Of a stretch of DNA of 64,000 nt, positions 30,901-42,718 are shown piece after piece. Positions within the stretch are counted from its first letter, which is position 1. Each line of letters starts with the position of its first letter. The position numbers and the translations under genes were made by a program. Under the pieces are notes generated by a model. It had not been told where the DNA came from. It saw only the letters and a list, made by a program, of their open reading frames with translations, and ran no database searches. This stretch comes from Himantopus leucocephalus (taxonomy: Eukaryota > Chordata > Aves > Charadriiformes > Recurvirostridae): NCBI GenBank assembly GCA_003993805.1, contig RSEF01000021.1:5248550-5312549 (forward strand), in the 5' to 3' direction.

Positions 30901-33900
30901 TTAAGACATTCAAACAGCAACCAGGACTGTTTCAGCAGGTCAGAAGAGAACTTGGATTCTGCCTAAGTTCTCTTTCAAGAACATATGGTAACAGTCGGCT
31001 TGGCCCTTTTCTAATCCAAATATTATTCAGACTTTCATCCAGAAGCATGCATTGCAACCTCCCCCCAACACCAAGAGACTACCTATAAACAGAAAAGCCC
31101 TAACTCCATACTCCCTTTATTCACACATTAGGCTGCTTTATTTGCATCTCTGCCTTAGGAGAACTACTTCCATTACCATACTCCATCCATGTTTCTTCAC
31201 AATCACCTTCATCGAGTTAGCCATGTTTGCCCCTTCTCACTCAGTTCCTTTGATTTGAAGTTTAACCTCTGAAACAATACCCTACTAGCTTTGGCCAGCC
31301 AACACAAGAGCAACCTTCATCAGTTTTGCTACTGCCATCATCTGAAAGCCTTCCATAGCTTCTGCCCTGAGTTCAGTTGAATTAAGCAGCAGGGAATATA
31401 AAATTTACCATGGAAACTGAGTCACAGAAAAACACTGTGAGCAAGAAGAGGGGAGGGGGGTTCCCTTATTAATCACAGATACATGGGGAAAGTCACAGCA
31501 AGTTCGCAAAAAAATAAAATAAAATGGGTTTTTCTTCACTAAAAACATGCCCTTTTCAATTTTGTTCCCAGTAACATCAAATAAACTTGTGTGTGTGCAA
31601 TAACAATAAACCTGTAGTTTAAGTCCTACAAATAAAATACATTAGAAACCAAATGCACAGCTCAAACCAATCTTAATGTAAGCCGGTTTATTTCCTGACA
31701 GCTCTTACTAGCTGGGCATTTGTCTTAAAGGTATCTATACATTTAAAGATTTCTGTAAGTTCATTCTATTACTGGGTAAAGTTTCTCATCTTAAGGGTTC
31801 ATGTTAGAAGGCAAGTAGCATAATTCAGTGGTTTAAGGAGCAGTCAGAGGCAGGTCTATTAAGTTTCGTGAAAGTGAATGACCTTGGAGACATAAATTAG
31901 ATTTCCTGCATCTCACTCCCAGTTTGTAAAAATGAGGATTAAGTGTTTAAGTCTCCTGCACCGACCTCATTAGAAGATCTCTAATGGAGACACTGCATTC
32001 CTTTTTATGCAAAATGTACCATCCTGGCACAGAGATATCAGGTACCAGGAGAACACACAACTGTTACTAAATTGTGTCTGTTTTGTTCACCTAAACAACC
32101 TGTAGTCTTTCCCATTTTTAAATTTACCAAGAACAAGGAGCAAGGCAAAGTTTTCTTTGCAGAATCTTGTCAGATACTGGGCCTTCACCAGGTAAGTTTT
32201 AAGCAACCTCACCACTATAAGTTCATACTTTTACTTCCATACTTTGAAGTTTCTTTCACACTTCTAAGTTCATACTTCAGTTGTAGATCATACTGCGGTG
32301 TGATCACAGTGTGGCTGATGCACCTGAACAGGAGGTGAAGTACCTGCATTGAAGCTATTGCAGACAGAGGGGATGGGAAAACAAGTTGAAGAATTATAAA
32401 GGAACACAGGCACAATTTCAAGAGAGGTTGTTTTTGTGGGCAAGAAAAACTTCCGAAGAACAGATGAGCACCAGTATTAAAAAAAAAAAAAAATCAAACA
32501 AACAACACACACACATATACAGTGGAAGTTTAAGAAAAAAACAGCTCCCTTCAAGTTTTCCAAGCTCAGAGCCACTCTTCAGTTACAGGAATAGAAAAAA
32601 GCATTTGATGTGTGTGTCCACAGTATCACCGTGAAGCATTTGCCCTGAAGAACCTTCCCACATGCCAAGTGCTCTTTCTTAATTCAAAGCAAATCTGAAA
32701 TTCCTGATTGCCTGAGCACCATTATTTTTTACTGAGTATAACTTCTTGGAGAAATACAACCTTTAAAGCACTTAAAATTCTGTGATGTACCATCACTTTC
32801 TTCTTTCATATTCATGACACTTTTCATGTTAACATGCATGAATGGATGAAGATTCCTAAATCAGGGAAAAGATAGAGGCATTTTAGCATCAACACCATGT
32901 ATTCTAGTCCCTTGTGGTTGCTGGTATCAGCAGGCTAATGTCATACACACATTTGTTTAAGAAGATCCATAATCCTTAAGCACATATATTTAACAACTTT
33001 GATATTTAGCACAAAGCTTCTGATCCCTAACATCCTATAATACATAGTTAATTACTAACTGAACTTGCCATTTTTCTTTAAACTGGTTGCCAAAATAGTA
33101 GGCTTTGACAGAAACCATCATATTCTGTTTTAATTCTCTATTCCACCACACCAACACGCTCAAGTCTAGATCATCCTGCTTTACGCAGCAATGCAGCCAC
33201 CTAATTATCATAAGTGCTCAGGTTTAAAACAAAGTAGTCTTAGGAGCTGCCTCTAGAGCATCACGATTTCAGTAGCAGTATAGGAAAGACCTATCTCTGG
33301 CATCAAAAGTCTCATTCAATGCTTTTAGCTACAACTCTAACACCAGAAGTCTACTATTCACTACCCATTTTAGCGCTCTCACAGTCTATACCCGCTTTGC
33401 GCTGTTTCTCACTTAAAGGAAACTTAAAACCTCTCTTCACTAGAGCTTCTATTCCCAACATTACAAATATCTTTTGTTAAAATTTTTAAGGTATGAGCTA
33501 AAACAAGACAATTTGTCAGTTTATGTAATACATGGGTGGTTATGGAATGAGTAGTACTGCAGAGACTGCTGATTCCAGGTATAAACACACAGATGAGGTC
33601 CCATGAGTCACAGCCGCTCTATGTTAAGCGCCCAGAGCCATTTACTGAAGGCTAGAAGTAAACAGGGCTGCTTGAAGTTACCTTCCTTCAGAGAAAGAAA
33701 ATCAGCATCTCTCACATGTGCTGTCACTGAGAGTGAACACTTGCTGTATATCCAACATTCAGTAAGTTACACTTACCCTACACTAACTCATTAATGTGCC
33801 CCTACCTCACATTAGGATCAACTATAGATATAGGTTATGTTCATAATTATGCACATGATCAACAACCCCCCCCAAAGATTCCCCATCCATTCCCCTAGAC

Positions 33901-36900
33901 ACATTCAGCCTACCATAATTCCTTGTACAGAAATCTGACTGTAGGATCAAGAGTTTAATATACAATATCTGCCTAAGAACTTAATACATACCGCTTACAA
34001 GATATCCAAGATCAAATAAGATCCATCATTTTTTAGTCCCCTAAAATGAATTAGGCTTACTCTAGATAAGGATCCATTTGTTGGGAGAATTGGTATAAAC
34101 ACACACACCCCAAGAGTCCTGTCAAACCAAACAAAAGCTTGGTTTTCTAAAATTTTAGCAGCGTTTTCTCACTAACAAGAAATTCTGCTCCTTAATGGTT
34201 TTACTCATTTTCAGCATAATATATAACAAGAATGTTCCCCCTATGTATTTAAGCCTGCTCCCAGACAAGCTGATCACTAAGAATGCTTCCAAACACCTGC
34301 AAAAAAAAGGAAGAAGATCTGCAGGAAGATGGACCAAACGCCCAAGAACTTGTCTGTTTCCACCCCGAAACAGTTGGCCATATCAAACAGACAAACATAA
34401 AGGAGAAACTGCTCATCACGCAGACAGAAATATTTATTAGCACTACATGACAGAACTTCCTTTCTCTTTCTTTAACCTGGTTGCTCAGAGAAAATAAAAT
34501 TCCGTAATTCACCTCACTTTCCCTTCTCCTCCCCTCCCCAATTCCCTTATCCTCTCATTTCATGCCAGTAACTTCTGGTGCGTAATGAATTTCCAAGCAG
34601 CCTGCCACAACAGTCATCTCAACAATAACCAGCATTCCTGAAAGTTTTGTGCAAACCCGCAGCTGGATCAGAAAAAACTCTCTAATTAATTACATCCCCA
34701 CTAAGGCATGGCCAGACAGAAACCAGCATTTTAAGTTTTGCTTGGCAACAGCTAGTCCATCCATGTCACTTACCCATTCAAGAGTTTTGAAGGACAGGGG
34801 AAAGAGAGAAAGGAACTGGCATCAGGGATGGAGGGGGCAGACTTCAGGACTTATAAGGTCTTGTTGCCTCAGAAGAACTACTAGAACATTAGTACTGCTG
34901 GTCATGAAAATAGATTTACATCACAACCTTCAATGCATGCACTAGGAAAGACCACATAACATCCACCATTCTAAAACAGAAATCCTGCTACACATTTGAA
35001 ACAGGCCAAAATTGACTCTCAGTATCAGGGATTGATAATACCATGATAATAATTTTATTTTTTTAATATACACAAGTAGATCAAACACATTGATGAATTA
35101 AGACCTCAAAATTAACGAGCCCTCATTTTCTTCCACTTACCTTGAATCTTAAAACACTGAACTAGCCTTTCATTTGTGTTCTGTATGAAGAACAAAAGAC
35201 AACCTACGTGTTCAAAGAATTACCCGTTTTTAATAACTCAAAAAAATTTACTTTTAATCTATCAAATTTATGCAATACCTAAACTGATCTACATTTTCAG
35301 AGACGCACTTTTAACAGAATTAAGATGCCAAATACAAATGCAACCCTTTATGCCTGGAATTCAGAGAAACACCTTGAGCTCCAATACAGTGCATTTCATG
35401 CACATGTTTCTAAGAATTTCACAAAAAAAAAGGCCATCATTATCCCCATTAGGCATAGAGGGAAAACTGATGTTTATATCCAGGCTAGTTTCACTTTCCT
35501 CTAGGTCAAGGTACTACTTTGGATGCTCAGTGAACTAAACAGTCATTTGTATTAAAACAAACAAACAAAAAACCCCAAATCAAAACAAACAACACCTATT
35601 AAGACAGGAATAGTCAGCTAACATTTGGATCTTTTTGGGTTTTTTTCAGTCACTTACAGCAATTCCTTGCCCCAGTAGACTTATAAATAAAAAGGAGCCA
35701 GCACAGTATTCATATCTTGTTTGCTCCTTTGTTCATACATCAGCCTCTCTGAAAAGAGCAGTTGGGCACAGCTACCAACATTATAAAAGCTTGTGTAAAA
35801 TGCTGCTGGCAAACCAACATAAAGAGCACAATACTGCGTTGTTGATCCTGCTCCCTAACACCTCCTATCACTCCAAGAAGTGGTTAGATTTTTTTTTCCT
35901 AGCAACTTGCTGGAAACGCCATTTCCAAACTGCATCTAATCACACTCCCCTCCTTCTGATACCTTCCACACCACCAATGCCAATCTCGCATGCCTTCCAA
36001 TCTCCCTATTCCAATAAACCCACTTAACATCAGCGGAGTACAAGCTTCATTTCAAGCAGCTTCTAAAAAACACACTAAATAAACAGCTCTCCAATCAATA
36101 GGGGTTTAGTTCTGTTTTGGTTCCAAGATAGGTCGTTTGGTTTTTTTTTTAAATATGCTGTATTTTAAGCCCATTGATTTAAATTTAAGCTCTGCACTAA
36201 AGTCAGATACTATGTATCCCTTTAAGTCAAGCAGGATGATTTGTTTACACTTCGTGCAACTGAAACAACTGCGATATATTTCCATAGCAAAACCAGAGTG
36301 AAAAATAGCTGAACCTTAAAAATAGGTAGTCTAGCCAGGATACCATCCTAAAAAAGAAAATAAACCCTGTACATTAGAAAGTTTGGGAGTTGGTAATTTT
36401 CTTTTTTTTAATGGTTAACTCCAACCCCAACAACCCCTTTTAAATTTATGAATCGCTCACTCATCTCATTTCAGGATCACATAATAACTAATTGTTTTCC
36501 AATTGTCACTATTTTTCAAACTAGAAATTAACTACAATTTAAGTACTGTATTCATATGCCAACAACACAGAGCATAACACGTTACTGAAGCTTACAGTGT
36601 CCTTAAATATGGCATGTAATGAAATCAAAGCTACCCTCAGGCAATCTTAATGTACAAACAGCTCTGCTGAGAGGATAACACAGGTTCTGCTGTGCCATTA
36701 CACCACCAGTAACATATACTTGCAAATTTCTATATGCTCATAGCACACTTTTTTCCTCCCACTCCCAAAAGTGAAATAACATCTTTATGGGCAAAACAAC
36801 TACCCAGTACGGCTAGAACAGAGAGATGCATTTTGTAGCTATGATAGTGAATTAACAAATAGCGTGTTATTAAAAAAAGAGTCAACTATTAAACTGCTAC

Positions 36901-37760
36901 ATTAGAATGCCATTTTTCTCACCTGAGCTATAATCAGCATTAAGAATTACACACACCATATCTCTTCACATTCGTGAATGTTGTTGATTATTAGCCTTTT
37001 GCTGGGGCAGCGCTGAATCTACAGCCACAACTCCACAGGACGTTCTTCTGCACACATACAAAACCCCCACTAAGGTAAACCAAACCCTTGGACCCGAAGA
37101 GATCACTACTTGTTAATCCAGCTATGTAATTACTGTTTAAGGCAGGTCTGTCTCTTCTAGGTCCACTTACCTTTTCTGCCCAAGAAATGCTTTCCGTTTT
37201 GCACGGGGATACCAAGAGCTTTGTACAGACAGAGTTGTCCCTCTCTCAGTCACTTTATAGCTCAAATTCACATGCCATAGGAATCATAAAGCCACGGAGA
37301 GGCAGCATAAGTATTTCCCTGTACCTCTCTGAACTCAAATCGTAGCATTTATGCAGACAACAGCCTACAATACTGTTAAAGTTATCACTAGCCACACCAA
37401 AGCTATACAAGCAGTAGAAAAATACAGAGGCACTCACCACATTTTATTCAGGTAAGGAAACTGAAGTCATTTAGCCCACTTATACACTGAAGTCAGCTAA
37501 AGAGTGAAAATCAAAACTTAGAGGCCTCACAATTAAACTATGACAGTCCCCGCTGCCTGTTTTCCAAAGGATCTAGCACACTGGCATCTTTTCCCTAACA
37601 CCACGTTATTTTTTTACCCCCTTCTGCATACCTCAATATCACCAGCTAGTTGCAGCGCTTACTGAGCTAATTGAGATTTTACCGTACCTCAATAACCCAA
37701 AAGCTCCAGTCCTTGCACAGCAGTTGCTCTTTCACAGCTTCAGCACACACTATAGTAGTA

Positions 37761-37836
37761 GCCCTGCGAGGAGCACAGAGTTGGACTCCATGATCCTTAC
37801 GGGTCCCTTCCAACTCCAGATATTGTGATTCTACAA
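37761..37836 (+). mobile_element. CR1 LINE 3'-end fragment
   Basis: The segment carries the typical CR1 3' end: a 'gttggactccatgatcc' block followed by 'gggtcccttccaactcc' and a decayed 'tattgtgattctac' tail, the remnant of the ATTCTATG-type terminal repeat. The tail is on the right, so the element is in + orientation, opposite to the presumed RERE transcription. It is strongly 5'-truncated, as most CR1 copies are, and has no coding capacity. Confidence 0.85.
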
Positions 37837-37961
37837 TTTTTGGGGGGGTTTTGCTTTGGGTTTTTTTGGTTTTGTTTTGTGGTTCTTTGTTGTTGTGGGG
37901 TTAGGGGTTTTTTTGTTTGATTGGTTTTTTTGGGTTTTTGTGTTGTTTTTTTTTTTTTTTT
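37837..37961 (+). repeat. T/G-rich low-complexity tract
   Basis: About 125 nt made almost only of T and G on the + strand, with several G runs of 3-7 and ending in 16 consecutive T (37946-37961). It begins immediately after the CR1 tail and may have grown from it. The G runs could in principle form a quadruplex; on the opposite strand the tract is A/C-rich. Confidence 0.85.
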
Positions 37962-39433
37962 AAAAACAGATGCCACTATTAAAACAGAAGCATTAAACAA
38001 TCATCAAGAAAGGAAATCATGTATACACTGAAATCCACCTCTGCACACTTCCTTTTACTTTTGTCATCCCAACGCATTTATATGAAGTACTCTGCCTTGG
38101 CAGCAGTTTTCCTTGCACACGTGCCTCCAGACCAAACATCCCAAAGCTAATACACAGTTCTGAAGTGGAGCAATTTTTATTTCGAGCCAGCTGAGGTTTT
38201 CATTTGGGGGGAGAAGGTAGAACATGAAAGAAAGTTGAGAGGGGTTCAAAAGAGTGTACTTCCGAGTCTCACCTCATGTGCTCCCTCTCTCTTCCTATAT
38301 TCACACTTGCAGACAGAGAAAGAAGCAGAGCCAGCACTGGGAGGGGAGGAGGAAAGACCATACAGAATGTTTTGGCACCCTTTAGCTTCTAATTTACTAT
38401 TTTGCTTTTTTGCAAGGTTACCAAAAGGCCATCCTGAGGGAGGAGGAAAGCGGTAGAAAATGCTTCCCATTCTCCATCTTTCACTTCTCAAAAGAAAAAC
38501 ATACCATGTTTGAGCGAGAACACAGTCCCAAACACAGCAGAGTGTACGGCAAAGAACAATGAGCTCCCAAGGCTGGGCATTGTGTGCATCTACCTCCTCC
38601 TTTTCCCTCCAGACCTCATCAGCCGACACAACAAATCTCTAAAATTGCTACTCATCCAAACCAGGCCACTGAAATCAACCCCAGTTCATAGTTTATGGTA
38701 CAAACTCAAGAAGTAAAACCAAGATAAGACGTATTTACCAGAAGTGCTTTTATTACAGAAACGCTTCCACCCCTCTTAACCACCATGGATTTCTCAATTC
38801 TAAGGGAGCAGTGTACAAAAAACACAAAATGTTTGCCTGGTAATACCAGAACTACAAAAAAAAATATTATACACTGCACATTAATAGGACATTTGACACA
38901 AGCCTTTTACAACCAACAACTACTGCTTTTGACACAGTGTTCATTTTTATCTGGTTAAAATCCGTATTTAAGAACGGGCGTACTATTCTATTTAAGTCAC
39001 TTCACATTTGTTCTAAGAAAACATCTTTACTAAATTGTAACAGTAAGAACTAGGGGCTGAGGCTCCTCATTTCAGTTACACTGGTGCACAAGCAAAATAT
39101 GTCTTTGATTTCAATAATTGGTCAATGTAACTCAGGAGTAAACAGACATCAGACAGTAGCCTGCTGACTGCATAAAAACGTTCTGAGCTCCTAATCTCCA
39201 AGAACATTACTGCTTCGAGGAAAAACTCGTGAGAAATCACTAAATCAAAATAACTGCAACCAGTGTGTAAAAATAAATCTAAGGAAAAAGACACTTCAAC
39301 AATGAATCACGTTGTTCTGTTCCCAGTAATTTCTTGAACAGCCAGTTTCTGCAATGAAGCCTCTAATGTTGTCTACCTCCTACTACTTTTCTGATTCTGG
39401 TCATCTTCTTTCCACACTTTAGAAAAGGAAATT

Positions 39434-39444
39434 GGGGGGGGGGG
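39434..39444. repeat. Poly(G) run of 11
   Basis: Eleven consecutive G on the + strand (C on the minus strand), about 300 nt from the assembly gap. It is a simple homopolymer and prone to sequencing and length error. Confidence 0.8.
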
Positions 39445-39639
39445 AACAAAAACACCCCCTTCCTATGCTACTCAAAATGTTATGATTAAATTCATTTGCA
39501 TAAAATCTTCATTTCACCATACCTACCATGAAAATAAGTGCATCTTTCAAACACCCGAGTCGATTTCCTCTGCGTGTCCATTTAAGTTAAATATTTCCCA
39601 GTCTCCCGTTGATTTAAAAGGTCAACAAGTTAAACCTTC

Positions 39640-39741
39640 CTCCGAGAGCCCTTCCCCTGCTGCCCAGCAGGCAGACACGACACCCCCGCCGCAGAGACAA
39701 CCCCAAACGCACACACAGACACCAGCCGGGCCCCGCGCTCG
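39640..39741 (-). promoter_or_regulatory. RERE: GC/CpG-rich edge, candidate flank of the RERE promoter or first exon
   Basis: Base composition changes sharply here. After kilobases of AT-rich, CpG-poor DNA, the last 100 nt before the gap contain about nine CpG dinucleotides and end in 'gccgggccccgcgctcg'. Loss of assembly at exactly this point is typical of a GC-rich vertebrate promoter island. RERE is expected to start near here on the minus strand by synteny with ENO1. Whether this segment is exon 1, intron 1 or promoter cannot be decided from the sequence. Confidence 0.35.
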
Positions 39742-39841
39742 NNNNNNNNNNNNNNNNNNNNNNNNNNNNNNNNNNNNNNNNNNNNNNNNNNNNNNNNNNN
39801 NNNNNNNNNNNNNNNNNNNNNNNNNNNNNNNNNNNNNNNNN
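39742..39841. other. Assembly gap of exactly 100 N
   Basis: One hundred undetermined bases, the conventional placeholder for a gap of unknown size. The true distance between the GC-rich left edge and the CR1 on the right edge is therefore unknown. The missing sequence should include the rest of that CR1 copy and possibly the RERE CpG island. Confidence 0.98.
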
Positions 39842-40012
39842 AACTCCCTCAGCCTGTCCTCACAGCAGAGGGGCTCCAGCCCTCTAATCGTCTCCGTGGC
39901 CTCCTCTGTCCCCACTCCAAAAGGTCCATGTCCTTCTTCTGTTGGTGGCCCAGAGCTGGATGCAGCACCGTGGGGCGGGGGGGTCTCACCAGAGCAGAGC
40001 AGAGGGGCAGAA
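39842..40012 (-). mobile_element. CR1 LINE fragment cut by the assembly gap
   Basis: Starting at the gap edge, the sequence follows the internal 3' region of CR1: 'aactccctcagcctgtcctc', a 'gctccagccctctaatcgtc' block, 'ccaaaaggtccatgtccttc', 'cccagagctggatgcagcac', then 'ggtctcaccagagcagagc' to 'aggggcagaa'. Read on + it is the reverse complement of CR1, so the element lies on the minus strand and its 3' end must be inside the gap. Several differences from the CR1 consensus I remember suggest an old copy. Confidence 0.85.
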
Positions 40013-41111
40013 GTAAACAGTTGTCAGCATTATGAGTAAATGTTTGAAGTGTCTTCAGTGGGAGACAAGGTACAAAATTTTATGGCTGTGTCAGAAGCTT
40101 TTGGCTGCACTGTGGCTCCAAGTCAATCAGACCTTTTAGGTCCACACTCCATATTAGTCACATTAAGCCACCATTACTGGTCTTGCACAGAAAGTTAAGA
40201 TTATGCATAAGTGCATTTCTAGGCAAAAAGCTGATGCTGCTTTTTATTGCTCTGTGTGGTGAGGAAGTTGTCACAACAGCAGAATTCCAAATTACTGAGT
40301 AGCAATTAATAAAATACTTGGTCACTTAGGAAATTTTTAAGCTGCTTCATCTTTGAGCTATCTCGTAGTTAGGAAAGAGCGCATGAAGCTACCAGTACTG
40401 AAAACAGCGGAAGCTTGTTATTTAACATTAACCTCCCCTTTCATCTGCAGAACACAGGCCAGCAAAATAAATCACATGGCCGTAAAGAAAGTCACACAGT
40501 CTTCCTGGGGATCCGAGAAATTTCATGTGGAATTATATCTTCTTTTTGAAAATGCACTAGGATATGTCAGGACAGATTTTGCCCTCAATTACACTTGTAT
40601 AACCCCAACTGTTTGCTGTCTCTGTAAACCGTCTTCATGGCTGATTCTTGTAGCATCACAGGAGATAAGTTGGAGGCTGTTAACATTATTGCCTTTAGCA
40701 GAGGGAAGTGGGAACTGTTTTCACGGAAGAGAAAGGCACACAGAATATTTGAGGTCTGTACATGAGAAGAATTTAGTTCTTTGCTCTGAACATACAGGAC
40801 AAATTTATCCCTAGCATAACTTCAGGGACATTACCACCAGAGGTTGAGACACAGAGTTGATTGTGTTCTAATAACTAATTTAGATAAGCGTCTAAAAATG
40901 CACATCAGCTAAATGTCTGACACAGCCATTTTGGAGGCTACACTTAAGCTGTCCTTGATAGAGTCTGATTCCATCTCTCTGCTAATTACAATTTCATGTT
41001 CCTTGCTCTCTGGATGTGCGCATTAAAAACTGTATGAATCGCCACAACGACGAGCTTGCCTTCAGCTTTCTCCAGTCACCACCTCTGTGATGGGAAAATT
41101 CTCCACAGCAG

Positions 41112-41152
41112 CCTCCCTCCCTCCCTCTCTTTCTCTCCCTCTTTCCTCTTCT
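41112..41152. repeat. Polypyrimidine C/T-rich tract
   Basis: About 40 nt of almost uninterrupted C and T (ccctccctccctctctttct and onward) on the + strand. It is a simple low-complexity sequence. Confidence 0.75.
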
Positions 41153-42702
41153 ACTAACCTCCTGGTGATCGTGTCACCACACGAGGCTTAGAAGTATTTG
41201 CTGACAACATTTGCGTGTCACGTTTTGTTGTTAAACAAAAATAAGCGTGTTTGGGGGGAATGTCCTCGTATATTGTATAACTAATATCTGTGCACCCCCT
41301 GAAATTCACACAAGTTGAACTGCAGAAGTAGGTGATTACGCACAGCCAGTTATAGCAGGCATACCCACATCCTCATACCACAACGAGTGATCCAATTATA
41401 AGTTTGCTTAACCAGAGGATTGTTGCAGGAATAGCACTTGAAGCTGCTTTTTTTTTCTTTTTTACTTTTTTTTTTTTTTTTGCAAAGATGCAGCCCTTCC
41501 TGCAGACAATAATAAACAAAGCCACAGAGCTTGTCCTGTAATCTTCCACCGGCTAAAGTAGTACAAGGTTTAGTCAACACAATGAAGATCAAGGAAGACG
41601 CAAATGCTGCAGAGAGACATCATTGCTCCTCTGCCTGGTGACTGCAGATTTTCATGGTTCCCATCCCCGCGGAGAGAGATTGATGGTGAAATGACTGGGC
41701 ATGTTCTACATGTAAAATATTTTATGTACCTATAGATAGTCTGTACGAGATACTAGCAGGTCTCGAACAAGGCAGTTTCTGACATCTTCGCAATGTTTCG
41801 TCTGTCTATCCCCCAGCGCTCCTGGGAGGTATAAAATTCCTGATGCACAGAAAGGCTAATTGGCCAAATCCACAAAGAGAGTTAAATTCCAACATGCCAC
41901 ATAAGGTATCTACACACAAAATGTTAATCCTCAAAATCCTGTTCCTTACCCCTGGATATTTCTAAAGATCTGAAGCAACGACGTTTCTGCTGTCTAAGTA
42001 TTCTGGATGTGAAACACTGCCGCTGCTGTCAACTGGAAATGCCGCTGTCTTGGCCGCAAGCAGGGTCACACCAGGGTCCCATCAGTATTCCCAAACCTGC
42101 TGGCGGCTGCCAGGGTGTCCATCACAGAGCTCGTTTAGCCAAGAGCACGTTCTTAGGTGCTGCGGGAGCCTTGCTGAAGGCTGCCGTGTGCCTTGCAGGT
42201 TAGCAGAAAACACACAGTGTTTGCTCCTGCCTCACCTGCCGCTTCCCCATCTCCCAGGCGCCCACAGACCTCCCGTCCCACGTTGTTCCGCCAGCTCCTG
42301 GTAGGACCTCCCAGCTACAGAGCTCTGTTCTGCTGGTCATGCATCGACTGAGGCAAAAGACATAGCAGAAACTTCAAATGCTTAGTATTGTTGTTCTTAT
42401 GTTATGGAAAAATCATACCGGGTTTTGTCTGTTACCGTTCCATCTTCTTCATTACCAAAAAACCCCAACCAAAACCCAAACAAAAAAAACAGTGGCAAAA
42501 TACCACGCAGTGAATGGACAGAAAGCAGGCACTGATGCAAAAGGAAAATCTCTTGCAGACAAAATAGGTCATCAATGAGTGAAGAGTTAAAATGTTTCAT
42601 GACAACTTTGCTGCCAAATCCAGATAACGCTCCCGTGGGTAGAGAAAAGTATCCGTGGTGCATCCAGCAAACCTTAGAAACACTCTTGAAGGGAATAAAT
42701 AC

Positions 42703-42718
42703 ATTTGCATATTAATGA
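42703..42718 (+). promoter_or_regulatory. Octamer plus homeodomain-like motif (candidate POU site)
   Basis: The 16-mer ATTTGCATATTAATGA joins a perfect octamer ATTTGCAT to an ATTAAT/TAATGA homeodomain core with no spacer, a composite used by POU-domain factors. It lies a few kilobases upstream of the presumed RERE start. Motif presence alone is weak evidence of function. Confidence 0.25.

Larger units (their letters stand above)
1..39741 (-). other. RERE: Probable RERE 5' intronic sequence (no exon identified)
   Basis: This AT-rich block has no coding exon that I can recognise on either strand; open frames are short, overlap on both strands and match no family I know. In particular, the charged lysine/aspartate-rich amino terminus of RERE is absent. 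Assignment to RERE is an inference from vertebrate synteny: RERE lies next to ENO1, in the same orientation, with its promoter facing the ENO1 3' end and very long 5' introns. The + strand looks richer in A and C than in T and G, as expected if the minus strand is the RNA-like strand. Long A runs include 425-436, 6448-6460, 20767-20779, 22317-22331, 22366-22378 and 32479-32493; T runs of similar length are fewer (6744-6757, 9272-9284, 37946-37961). C or G runs occur at 2979-2986, 29574-29589 and 33866-33873. Untranslated RERE exons could be hidden here and I could not see them. Confidence 0.5.

Noticed and set aside
39482..40039. Long open frame on + across the gap
   Set aside because: One hundred N are counted as coding, and the right part is reversed CR1 sequence, so it is an artefact.
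40353..40814. Open frame of 153 codons on +
   Set aside because: No recognisable domain or composition of a real protein; lies in intergenic DNA next to the gap and CR1; a frame of this length is plausible by chance.
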